64,000 bases of DNA, taken from JAXMBX01 sp046349635 (GTDB taxonomy: Bacteria > Planctomycetota > Planctomycetia > Planctomycetales > Planctomycetaceae). This document shows, one piece after another, positions 45,257 through 55,221 of the stretch. The stretch covers positions 1 to 64,000 of the forward strand of contig JAXMBX010000002.1 of NCBI GenBank assembly GCA_046349635.1, written 5' to 3'. A model generated the notes under the pieces. That model did no database searches and was not told the DNA's origin. It saw nothing but the letters and a program-made list of their open reading frames with translations. Both the position numbers and the translations under genes were made by a program. Positions within the stretch are counted from its first letter, which is position 1, and each line of letters begins with the position of its first letter.

Positions 45257-46102
45257 ATGCACACCCGTCTCCCCCTCCTGCTTCTCTCCGCCCTGCTCTG
45301 CACCTCTCTCAGCGTGGCCGCGGACCCCGATCCCGAAACAAAACAGTTCCAGGGAAAATGGGAAGTCGTCGAACTCGTCGAAGATGGCAAGGTCATCCCC
45401 AAGGAAGCCATCAAGGAATGGCTCCCCTCCGGTGGTCTCCTGGAGATCGATGATAACGCCATCATCTTCACCTCGAATGAGGACGGCAAGAAACACGTCA
45501 AGCTCTACTCCGTCGACCCCACGCAATACCCCAAAGGCATCGACCTCAGCACCCGCCAGAAGAAAGAAAGCGCAGGGATCTATCGCTTCGACAACGGCCG
45601 CCTGATCGTCTGCTTCGCCGATCCCGAAGCGTCCACTCGTCCCAAGGAGTTTTCGGCCAAAGAAGGCTCCAAGCAGTTGTTGATGGTCCTGCAGCGCCTC
45701 CCTCAAACTCCCAAAGAACCCGCCCCTGCCCCCAAACAAGCTCCGTCCGGGACGACGGCCAAAGTCCTCACCGATGCCCAGGTCAAAGAGCTGCTCAAGG
45801 GGACGTGGCGGTACACCGATAGCGCCGGAGCCCTCTTTGTGACGTTCAATGCCGACGGCTCATTCAGCACCGTCCGGGAAGTCAAGGAGATCCGCCTCTT
45901 CCAGAAAGTCTTCGTGCAGACTCCCATCTCCACCGGAACCTGGAGCATTCGCAACGGCAAGCTCGCATTGATCATCGAAAGCTCCGTCAAGATCGAACGC
46001 CTCAACAAGGAGTTCGACTTCGCCATTCGGTCGATCACGACACGGGACCTGATCTTCGTCGATTTCCTGGGCCGCGTCGGCCAGGCCGTCAAAGTGCAAT
46101 AG
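45257..46102 (+). CDS. Exported protein with TIGR03067-like domains
   Basis: A 281-residue exported protein. Signal peptide: RLPLLLLSALLCTSLSVAA. It has two related lipocalin-like modules. The first (about residues 28-150) has QFQGKWEVVELVEDGK, IYRFDNGRLIVCF and RPKEFSAKEGS, the TIGR03067 pattern common in planctomycetes. The second (about 170-281) has LLKGTWRYTDSAG, STGTWSIRNGKLALI and a LIFVDFLG end. A Pro/Lys linker joins them. ATG 45257; function unknown. A strong terminator follows. Confidence 0.75.
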   Translation: MHTRLPLLLLSALLCTSLSVAADPDPETKQFQGKWEVVELVEDGKVIPKEAIKEWLPSGGLLEIDDNAIIFTSNEDGKKHVKLYSVDPTQYPKGIDLSTRQKKESAGIYRFDNGRLIVCFADPEASTRPKEFSAKEGSKQLLMVLQRLPQTPKEPAPAPKQAPSGTTAKVLTDAQVKELLKGTWRYTDSAGALFVTFNADGSFSTVREVKEIRLFQKVFVQTPISTGTWSIRNGKLALIIESSVKIERLNKEFDFAIRSITTRDLIFVDFLGRVGQAVKVQ

Positions 46103-46195
46103 CCCCGGCGATTGATCTTTTGACTCCATCGATGTCGAATTGATGCCGGGAATTTGCATCCCCCATCGCGCATTCTGAAGACCATCTGAAAGCAG

Positions 46196-46235
46196 AAGAC
46201 TCGTTGACGACCTCCGTCAGCGAGTCTTTTCTTTT
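46196..46235 (+). terminator. Intrinsic terminator
   Basis: A 14-base stem, AAGACTCGTTGACG (46196-46209) with CGTCAGCGAGTCTT (46215-46228, one T-G wobble), then TTCTTTT. It follows the TIGR03067-like gene and faces the end of the restriction locus. Confidence 0.85.
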
Positions 46236-46273
46236 GTCGGTAAAGAGACCAGTTCCCGGCCGCGCCTCAGAGC

Positions 46274-46450
46274 TTACTTCTCCTTGGTGTCACCTGTCCG
46301 ATCCGGTCCGGATTTAGGACGCTCCTCCGTCGCCCGATAGACCCGCATCGCATCCCGGATCAACGCGCAGCGTTCCTCCGCCGTCATCTCGGGATACAAC
46401 CGTCCCGTCTGCCAGGGGGTGTCTGGGTTCCGGCGATTCCGGCTTGTCGT
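46274..46450 (-). pseudogene. Small ORF remnant after hsdR
   Basis: The minus strand encodes DTPWQTGRLYPEMTAEER followed by CALIRDAMRVYRAT and ends GDTKEK, from an internal ATG at 46387. A plausible start region (NDKPESPEP) lies upstream in another frame without an ATG. So a peptide of about 60 residues seems broken by one indel and start loss. Family unknown; it lies downstream of hsdR on the same strand. Confidence 0.35.
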
Positions 46451-46503
46451 TAGTGCTGCTCAATGAATTCTCAATTCAGAAATGATCCAGAGTGAATCGT
46501 CGC

Positions 46504-48823
46504 TCACGCCACTCCCTGATACAGATACCGTTGAAACCTCCCGCGAACGCTGCTCCAATCTCCTCCGGCTTCCCCAGATCCGCCACTGCATCCGCCAGAG
46601 AATTGTTGTATCTTCAACCGCAACAACGGCGTCAGCTTCTCCGGTCCAGTTCCTGCACCCCTCCTTCCGCTACACGCCAACACAACCGGAAACGCTCCTG
46701 CCTCGTACAACTCCCGCATGAACGCCACTCTCCGCCCGCACCGCCCGCTCTTCACGGGTCAACGTCGGCAACGCATACGCACGTGCCAGCACGTCAAAAT
46801 GGATTCGCCTTTCTCCGCATCGATGATCTTCTCGCATCTCCGCCAGTTGATCCGCCAAACTCTTCCGCCAACCCTTCAACAGCTTCCGCCGTGTCTCCGG
46901 TGCACTCCACAGCCCGGCGCAGTTCCTGCTCATCCTTTAGCAACCCGGCAACTTTCCGAATAGCATCTCCACGCACTGCGCCGCCGACATCGGCGTCCTG
47001 TCCGACGTTGTAGAAGCCGCACATCATGCGCCGAATCGTTCTCGCCTTCCCGTCCGCCAGCTTCACCTTCACCCGTTTCCGCTTGCACCGGTAAAGGCCG
47101 CTCGCCGCACACCTGGCACGGCTCCTTCTCACATCGACACGGAACCTGCCCACACTCCCCACACGGCCCGGCGGCACGGGAACGTACCAGGAACCTCCTG
47201 CATTTCTTTGCACGCTTCCGAGTGCTCGGGCTCAAGCGGTTCTCCATCCCACTCCGGATCGCTGAAATGTTGATGTGCCTTCACGAAATCAGCGGATCGT
47301 GAAGTGGACTCTTTCCCTGCATACCTTGTCCCGCGCCCGATGATCTGCTTGAACTCAATGATCGTATTGATCGGCTGCATCAGCATCGGCGTTCCACGTT
47401 CCGCATCCACCCCTGTATGCTTCTGCGATGTCGTCAATATCGTCGGAATCGATTTCCTCGCCATTCCGAAGTCCTGCGCAAAGGTGATGCTGCCTCCTTG
47501 CCGCACCGTCATTCGCCGTCACCCGCTGGCAGTAATTCGATCCCAGCCCGTCTTAATTTGTTGATCGCGATTCCGACCGCCAGCCATGCGTTCCGTCGCG
47601 CAGAACATCAGCGTCTTCGCTCTGGTTGATCTGGCCCCATGAAGATCTCCACCTCGCTTCTTTTCCCGCTTCCTGACTGATGATGCGGTTGAAATCCGCC
47701 TCGGTGTACCGCTTTCCCTTCGACCTCTCCTTCAATCAACGTGTCGTCCTCAAAAGCGTACACATACTCATCCAGCGTCGTCAGGTTCCTGTCACCTGGG
47801 CAAATAAAAACCGTCGTTGATCCCGTCCTTCAACGAATATGACAGGCTCTTCAGCGACGCACACGATCGTCCTGCTTTCGGCGTCGCCGTCAGTCCCAGC
47901 GTACCGCCGGAGAAAAATACCCAGATCTCCCGCCAGTTACTCTCGTCGTTCGCCCCACCTGCGGCACTAACGATCACACGAAATCAAAAAATCCGGCGGA
48001 TACTTCCCGAAATATGGGGAAGGCTTCCCGTTCTGCGCGGACCGCCTACGAATGTCTGAAAGATCGTGAAAAACAGCCCCCCGTTCTTGGGCACGCTCCT
48101 TCTTCCGGATATCCTTCTGCCCGATCCGCACCATGGCATCCTCGGGAAACGCTGAATGCCAGCGCCTGGCCCGCCAGGATATTTGATCCGCCAGGAACAG
48201 GATCCAGGGTCGCGCTGCGCGCTCCCGGGCTCAGGTTCCACCGTGCCTGAAACAGCTTCACGCAATCTGAAACGCAATGAACGTTCTTCCTTGTTCCGTC
48301 GCCAGCGTCAGTGCGGATTCGCCGCTTTTCCGCCACGGCACTTAGTACCCACCCGCTCGATCGCGATCTCCTGGTAATATCGCGCCGCGCGGAGCCCCTT
48401 TATCTTCATAGGACGCTCGAACTGGTCCCGGGTCATGATCCCGGTGGGCGAACGTTCGCTGGCCAGCAATTCCTTCAAGGTAACGATCGATCTCCTCTTC
48501 CGCGCCGGCTCGTATGTCGATCTCGTGGATCCCCCGCCTGCTGGTCGCGTAGGCAAACCGCACCGCCAGCTTCTCCGCGTAATCCTTCCCCTGCCTGACC
48601 CTTCCGTCAGCGCCACGTCCCAGCCTTGGCTTCCACCACCCCCAACTTCGTGTTGCGGTACCTGGTGATGTAATCCGCGATCAGCGGCTTTCCCCGGCGT
48701 CCTACCTTCCAGGCGTCCGGGGTGATGTGGTATTCCCGCCGCACCCGGCTGGCCTCTTGCACCCCCCAGCCCGCCAGTTTCAAAGCAGGGTCGATATGCT
48801 CCGCCCGCTTCCGCTTCGTTCAT
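46504..48823 (-). pseudogene. hsdR: Type I restriction enzyme R subunit, frameshifted
   Basis: The translocase/endonuclease subunit can be followed across frames from MNEAE (48823) to FQRYLYQGVA (46504). Landmarks: an RLEGRTPGK-like N-terminus, ARYYQEIAIERV before the helicase, GGANDESNWREI, LGLTATPK, GKRYTEADFNRII and EFKQIIGRGTR (helicase motif VI). DFVKAHQHFSDPEWDGEP and the EcoEI-type C-terminal VKVKLADGKARTI and LPTLTREERA complete it. Many one-base indels interrupt it, yet the residue sequence is well kept. As read it cannot make a working subunit. Confidence 0.85.
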
Positions 48824-48832
48824 CACACGCCT

Positions 48833-50018
48833 CTACAATTGGCCGCTGAAGGCCTGGTGGAGCAGGGATTTTTTCAATTCGTCGAGCCGCCATTAGCTTG
48901 CGTTGGTAAAGGATTCGAGCGCTGTTTTTTTCTTTAAGCATCTCCAGATGACGTGGCCAACTTCCAACTGCTCTTTCAGCTTCAAGCGCACTGATTGGCA
49001 GACGTAAAATCCACGATATTACCCCGACGTAGGCCGCTCCTTCTTCACACCTCCGAGCCATTTCTGGCTCGCACCAGAACCAATGAAGTAGCTGAGAATG
49101 CAGGGATGACTCGTTTCGGATCCACCGGAACGACGGCCACTTCTCGTGATACGTTCCAACTCCGCCATCTCTGGGCGCGGCTACCGTACGCCACTGAGCG
49201 TTCCAAGCAATATTCACTAACACTTCTCCTCCTTTAAGAATCGTTCGTGAGAATTCGAGGACAGCGGGGATCGATTCGCTTCATGCCTTCGGTATCGATC
49301 TGAAGCCGGGAACGAACGTTGCTGGTTCGAAGGCATGGCACGCCATTGGACTTTTCATCGCCCAGCTTGATGACACCGTATGTAATGACGCGCGCAGGAT
49401 CGCAAACCTCAACGAGAGTTTCACTCCACCCCTCACCCTGCTGTGTAAAGACCGCATGGAGATGGCTTTCAAACAACGCCCGGGCATTTTTCAGGTTCTT
49501 TCGGCGTCTTCTTTGGCTGTCGCAATCGCCGCAAACGCTTTGTCCAGAATGCCGACAATCCGCCGTTGTTCGGGAAGTGGGGGAATAGGTGCGGTGACTT
49601 CCTTGAGCGCCTCCGGACAATTCTTTAAAAGTCGCCCCAGTTCCCAAGGAATTGAGAAATTCAACAATACTGCCTAAATATAATACAAAAATTTGTAATA
49701 CAATCCCCGTCCGGGGACCAATCCCTTGCAGCCTTCATTGGTCGCCATGGGTTTCGTGTTAATGATTAAATGTCCGATTGGAGCGCGTGACGAATAATAA
49801 CTGCCTTCGGCGGCAGCATTCGAGCAGAACTGTCACGAAGCCCACGATCGGTGATTTTGTTCTGTATCCTCTACATACGGGCTGGGTCTATTGCCCATTT
49901 CTGCTGGAGTAATCCAGAGGTGCTCGCTATCCCAATACCTGTCGCCGACCTTTGGCGTGCCACCATTCACCACATCACAAACTTCGCCTAGAGGTTTTGT
50001 TTGCCATCCATTTGTCAT
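48833..50018 (-). pseudogene. hsdS: Type I restriction-modification specificity subunit, frameshifted
   Basis: It starts MTNGWQTKPLGEVCDVVNGG at 50018, overlapping the hsdM stop (ATGA). The first target-recognition domain (HLWITPAEMG, RPSPYVEDTE) is followed by the central conserved helix (NLKNARALFESHLHAVF). The second recognition domain begins VCDPARVITYGVIKLGDE. It ends with LEMLKEKNSARILYQRKL and an AFSGQL terminus near 48833. The subunit would set the DNA sequence recognised. At least five frame changes are needed to read it through. Confidence 0.85.
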
Positions 50019-51444
50019 AGCAACTCCCGAATCGTTGCCAGCACTTCCGCGCTCTCGGCGTCCAGCGCTGCGATCTCTTCCAGAATCTCCGCCGGACTCC
50101 GGTGCGTCACCTCCTCACCCCCATTGGGGTTCTTGACCGACAGGTCGAACGTGGCCGGATCGATCGTCTTCACGTCCACGCTCCAGCTCTGGGGAATCGG
50201 CGAACTTTTGCAGCAAGGTGACGAATCCCGGCCAGATCCGCATCATTTAGCGGATTCGTCTTGCTCAGGTTCCGACCCGGATCGAGCTGGTAATACCACA
50301 CTTTCCGCGTCGGAGCCCCCTTCTCGAAAAACAGCACCACCGTCTTCACCCCGCCCCTGAACGTCCCCCGGACAATCCAGCACCGTGCAGGTTGCACCTC
50401 CAGCAGCAGTTTCCGCAGGCTCACTGAAGCATTGTCGGTATTGGAGAGAAACGTGTTCTTGATCACCACTCCCCTGGCTTCCGCTCGGTGCGCATCTTGA
50501 TGAAATGCTATAAAGAACAGAAACGCTGTCTCTCCTGTCTTGATCGGAAAGTTCTGCTGCACTTCCTTCCGTTCCTTCCCCGAACGGCGGATTCGCCAGC
50601 ACCACGTCGTCCTGATCCTCTTCTCCTGATGTCCGCCAGGTTTTCCGTCAGCGTATTTGTGTGAATGATGTTCAGCGCTTCGATCCCGTGCAGGATCATG
50701 TTCATGATCGCCATCGATAGCTGCCAGCGACTTTCTTCTCGAAAATGTCTTCTCCCTGCAGCGTCTTCAACTCTTCGTGGTCAGCTTCCTGACCCACGGT
50801 AATCGAACGCCTCGCACAGGAAGCCTCCGCCGACCCGCACACGCCGTCGTAAATCTTTTTCCTCATCTGCGCGCCACCGGGTCCCTGACCATGGCCCGAA
50901 TCAACGGGCGAGGCGTGTAATACTTCTCCCCCGTTCCGCCCCGCGTTCCCCATCCGCTTGACCTTCTCCTCATACAGCGAGGAGAGTTCGTGCTTTTCGA
51001 CCTGCGAACCAAACCGCATCTCATCGACATGATCGATACCCCGCAGGTTATACCCGCTCTGGATCTTGTTCTTGATCTCCCCGGTCTCTCCGATCTTGTA
51101 TTCGATCGTGTTCGCCCCACTCGCCCGGTCCTTGAACTTGTGCAGATACGGGAACAACTTCCCGTTCACGAAGTCCTGCAGGTCATCACCCGTCATCGCC
51201 CGGTTGTGATCGATCGCCCCGTCCTTCCCCTTCGGCGCCGCCCAGCTCTCCCAGCGATAAGCCTTGCCGAGAATGGGGTGTACTTCTTCCCATTCATCGC
51301 CGCCTCGTCCCGCTCCTGCTCCAAGCGCTGCCTCCAGGTATTTCAGGAACAGCAGCCAGGATGTCTGCTCCGTGTAATCGAGTTCCGTCGTGCATCCCGC
51401 TCCCGCAGGACGTCATCGATATTCTTGAAAGCCTGTTCGAACAT
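50015..51444 (-). pseudogene. hsdM: Type I restriction-modification methylase subunit, frameshifted
   Basis: It starts MFEQAFKNIDDVLRE at 51444, the usual HsdM opening. Then follow GKLFPYLHKFKDRA, EIKNKIQSGYNLR, MGNAGRNGGE (leading to the YTPRPLIRAMV SAM region), YVIAIMNMILHGIEA-like sequence, the catalytic VLANPPFG (NPPF motif) and FLSNTDNASVSLRKLLLE. The end is IRELL. These define an N6-adenine methylase. The parts lie in different frames separated by single-base indels, so no functional methylase is encoded as read. It is first in the hsdM-hsdS-hsdR order. Confidence 0.85.
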
Positions 51445-51727
51445 GGATCCGTCGTGGGTGAGAGGAAAATTGCAGCCTAAACAGGTTCGCTCTCGCAGAG
51501 AACGTGCGATTTTACAATGGAAAGCGAGAGGTGCGACAGTTTATCTCCTCCTAACCCTGCGACAGGAGCGTCATCGCAGGGAAACAATTCTCGGTCGCCC
51601 GTTAATCAACCCGACAGCGATCTCCAGTCCAATGCCTGCCACAATCTTGAAACTGTTTTTCTGGCAATGACAGGTCCGTAGATAGTACCTTTGGGGTGAT
51701 ATCCCTAATCTCCGAGGGCCGATCGCC

Positions 51728-53379
51728 ATGCACCTCTCCACCCTCCTTCGTTCCAGACTTTCTCATTTCCTGACGACCCTGCTGTTAGCCGCGTGGAGTG
51801 GCACAATTCTCGCCGCCGAACACGCCGTGCCCGTCGGCCTCCACAAACAACTCCTCGTCGATGACCACGTCGTCGCCGAAACGGTGAATCTCACCCGCAG
51901 GATCGGAACCGTCACCAAAGCGAATAATGGCAACCCCCTGCACTTCTTCCGAACAGTAAAAGGGTCTGAAAAAGCCACCGTCGATGCCTGGCCCTTATTC
52001 ACCTCCGTCTATTACGATCCCGCCCGCCAGAAATTCCGCATGTGGCATCGTGTCTCCCTGAATGACTCCTCCCGCCGCAAAACCAAGGCGAACGCGACCG
52101 TCGAGGAACTCGGCATCGGCACCAGTTATTACCGCGGCTACAGCGAATCGACCGATGGCTTGAATTTCGAACTCGTGAGTCTCTTGCAGGGACTCACCAC
52201 CAGCGGCGACACGAACCTTGTCGTCACCATCGATGAACACGAATCCGATCCCGCCCACCGCTATAAAATTGGCTACGACTGCGACGGCCCCGTCCACGCC
52301 GCGGCCCTCGCCCATTCAGCCGACGGCATTTCGTGGACCCCCTATAACCGCGGCAAGCCCGTCACGTATCGCGCCTCCGACTTCCCCAACCAGATTGAGT
52401 GGGATCCCGCCCTCAAAACCTACCGCCTCCTCACGCGCACCGACTTCGGCGACGGCGGCGGCCCCCTGGCGGGAAAAGTCGACGTCAAAATCGGCAACAA
52501 ATTCCTCGAAGTCCGTGGCGTCCGCTCCATGACGAACCCCGATATCAAAACTCATCCGGAAGCCTGGACCCTCGAACATCACTTTGTGCTCGATGGCGAA
52601 GAATCGATCTCCCCCAACCGTCCCCCGATCGAACAGCGCCTCAAAGATCCCCAATACCTGGAGCGGGTGCGCCGGGAAGCCTTGCGGCGGCAAATCTATG
52701 CGATGACAGACTGGCTCTACGAAGGTGTTCACTTTGGTCTGATCGCGGTCCTCGAGTATCCGACTGATGTCAGCGAAGGGCTGCAGACCGACCATGTCAC
52801 GCGACACGAGCGAAGTATCGAGAATTTTTACATCGCCACCTGCCGCGATGGCGTCAGTTGGAACTTCCATTGGATCTACGCCGGGCAACAAATTGTTCCA
52901 CGTGGAACATTCCGCGCGTGGGACAAGGACATGATCTTCCCCACGTCGCGGATCGTCACCCATCAGGACAAACACTGGATCTATTACGGCGCGAACAACG
53001 AACGTCATGGTTCCGCCGAAAAGAATGTCCACCGATGCACGGGGCAGGTCGGCCTGTTTTTTCCGGATGTGGTCTGTCGCCAGCAGGCGAAAAAACCGGC
53101 CAACTCACCACCCGCCCGTTCCGCCTGGAAGGTAGGCATCTGGATCTAAATGTCGATGCGCACAAGGGAAACGTTCGCGTGGAGGTGCTCAACGCCGCGG
53201 AGGAACCGATCCCGGGGTTTCATCTCGACCAGGCGACGACGCATCAGAACGTCGATGCGCTGCGGTTCCGGCCAACCTGGAAAGACCACGCAGATCTCTC
53301 CACTCTCGTCGGGCAAACGATCCGGTTGCGCATTCACCTGCAACACGCCCGGCTGTATGCGTTTCAGATCCAGCCGTGA
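51728..53379 (+). pseudogene. Exported glycosidase-like beta-propeller protein with a late frameshift
   Basis: The main frame (51728-53149) has a signal peptide (SHFLTTLLLAAWSGTILA), KQLLVDDHVVAE, VYYDPARQKFRMWH, a Tyr-rich YYRGYSESTDG, and WDKDMIFPTSRIV. These fit the five-bladed propeller proteins of planctomycetes resembling GH32/43-type glycosidases. Near 53040-53080, by a run of six Ts, protein-like sequence moves to another frame (GEKTGQLTTRPFRLEGRHLD, NVRVEVLNAAEEPIPGF, IQP at 53379), a C-terminal beta-sandwich. One indel would restore a protein of about 550 residues. Substrate unknown. Confidence 0.7.
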
Positions 53380-53403
53380 CGTGGAGTGTTACCCCATAAC
53401 ACT

Positions 53404-54885
53404 TTACTTCGGCAGGTCGTTCTCCGAATCCTTGTCTTTGGGCTTAGGAGGCTCTTTCTTCGTCTCGGTCTTCTTGTCCGGCGCGGGGTCTTTTTTCTTT
53501 TCCGGTTTCACTTTGGATTCGGGCTTCGGGCCTTCGACCAGTTCCTTTTTCTTTTGCGAATCGGAATAGTCCTGGAACCATTTCGGGTTGCGGTAGTAGA
53601 TCGTCATCGTGCTGAGGATGATTCCCTTTTGTTTCTGGTTCTCATCGAAGCCCGCCACCCCGCCGGATTCCTTCTTCCCCTTACCGGTGCCGATATTGCT
53701 CGGCGGGAATCGGGAAACTCCCTTGCTCTGGGGGATATTGTCCATCCCGTAAGTGTAGAACACGGCGGTGATCATCCCGAGGTTATCAGTGAAGCCAGAG
53801 CCGCCGGGTTGACCTTTTTCCTTCGCCACGGCGTCGGTGGAATTGACGATGACGAATTTTTCAAAGGTGGCTTCGCGCGTTTTGGGATCGACCTTCTGCC
53901 AGCCGGCAACCTTGCGGGTATCCTTGTCGGGCTTGAGGTACCAGGTGCGGTTGGTGGGAGTGGTTTCGGGCTTTTCCAACTGCGCGCCGATGGTGTTGGC
54001 ACCGTCGATGTAGAGCGCCATGAAGACGTCCTTTTCGCCACGGTTCCAGACGCGAACGAGATATTCCTCACCGAGGTCAAGGGGAACGACGAGCTGCCCG
54101 TCGATCACTTTGGCTTCCCGTTTCTGCCCTTTAACTTCCAGGTAGATGCCATACGGGTAATCGGTCCGGAGGAGAGGGTGTTGCTGGGGGGTCAGGTTGG
54201 CATACTGTTCCTTCTCCATTCCCTGGCCCACGCCGAACAGGTTTCCGCCCCGGAGACCGGTGGCGTTCAACTGATTCCCCTTCCATTCCCGGACGACAAA
54301 GCTTTCTCCGGCGTAGGCGGCGTCGCTGAGGGACTTGTTATAGATCTCCGCGATCCGCTTGGAAGGTGTGTTGTTATTGAGATCGACCCCATTCAGGACC
54401 CGCTTGATTTCCGCAGCACCGGTTTTCCCTTCCTTGGGTCCGGGGTCGGTGACGTCGATGGAGGCGAGATAATCCGCGCCGGTCTTTTCACGGATGACGC
54501 GCCACATCTCATCGCTGCCGACATCATCCAGCGATTTGTCCTGGACGGCGTGCATCACCTGCTGGTCGGAGACGACGGCAAACTTTCCGCCGGAGGCCTG
54601 TGCCGCCTCGATAAGGGCATCGTACAGCTCATCCGGCCAGGCCATGCTCAAGGCCCCCAGTGTGTTCTTGCCGGTGACATCGTTCTTGTCCCCGGTCACG
54701 CGGGAAACGATCCGCGGGAGGATGGCGACCTTTTTATACCCCTTTTCGAGAATCATCTTGATGAGTTTCTCGGCAAGGGAGGGTTCCGGAGTGGGCGTAT
54801 TTTCCGCGAGGATGCCCGACGTGAGCACCAGGGAAAAAGCGGTGAGGAAGAGGGCCGTCAAAGGGAGATATCTCTTGTTCATCAT
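53404..54885 (-). CDS. Exported CsgG/DUF4384-like protein with Lys/Pro-rich tail
   Basis: A 493-residue exported protein; the start at 54885 has GAGGAC upstream and a signal peptide (YLPLTALFLTAFSLVLTSG). The N-terminal domain (YKKVAILPRIVSR, FAVVSDQQVMHAVQD, EKTGADYLASIDV) has the layout of CsgG/FlgO-like domains. The middle (GEEYLVRVWNRGEKDVFMAL) resembles DUF4384, a module often joined to caspase-like domains. The C-terminal 50 residues are Lys/Pro/Glu-rich and disordered. It is divergent from the caspase-like gene, suggesting a functional pair. Domain assignments are from pattern memory and moderate in confidence. Confidence 0.7.
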   Translation of the reverse strand: MMNKRYLPLTALFLTAFSLVLTSGILAENTPTPEPSLAEKLIKMILEKGYKKVAILPRIVSRVTGDKNDVTGKNTLGALSMAWPDELYDALIEAAQASGGKFAVVSDQQVMHAVQDKSLDDVGSDEMWRVIREKTGADYLASIDVTDPGPKEGKTGAAEIKRVLNGVDLNNNTPSKRIAEIYNKSLSDAAYAGESFVVREWKGNQLNATGLRGGNLFGVGQGMEKEQYANLTPQQHPLLRTDYPYGIYLEVKGQKREAKVIDGQLVVPLDLGEEYLVRVWNRGEKDVFMALYIDGANTIGAQLEKPETTPTNRTWYLKPDKDTRKVAGWQKVDPKTREATFEKFVIVNSTDAVAKEKGQPGGSGFTDNLGMITAVFYTYGMDNIPQSKGVSRFPPSNIGTGKGKKESGGVAGFDENQKQKGIILSTMTIYYRNPKWFQDYSDSQKKKELVEGPKPESKVKPEKKKDPAPDKKTETKKEPPKPKDKDSENDLPK

Positions 54886-55221
54886 GTCCTCGACTGTGCA
54901 GGAGGAGATGCGGGCAGCAAGGCTGAGACGCAGCGTGCGTCGGCGAGAAGGGACCGCATTACTGCAGAATAGCTGTGGTGAATCCCGCTGACAACCCCCT
55001 TGCCCTCCGGAAGTGCTGATCGTATTTCGACCAGCAGAGGGAGAAAGAGCGCCGACGCGAGACGCGAAGTGGAATGTACTTGAATTCACTTTTTAATAAG
55101 CAGTACACTCAAATTTGGATTTCTGCCAGAATTGGATTTCTGCGGTGCGGGCCTTCGCGATTGCTTGCGCGCCGTCCTTTCCCATCGGCCTCCATAACGT
55201 TTCCGGATGAGGTCTGCTCCC
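54886..55221. promoter_or_regulatory. Divergent promoter region of the CsgG/DUF4384-like and caspase-like genes
   Basis: 336 bases. For the plus-strand gene, TTGAAT (55080-55085) and TACACT (55104-55109), 18 bases apart, within an A/T-rich stretch, are a plausible promoter. No gene or repeat is seen. Confidence 0.35.

Noticed and set aside
53386..54972. Plus-strand open frame opposite the CsgG/DUF4384-like gene
   Set aside because: The minus strand has a signal peptide, ribosome-binding site and protein-like domains; the plus frame is Leu/Phe/Gly-rich noise.
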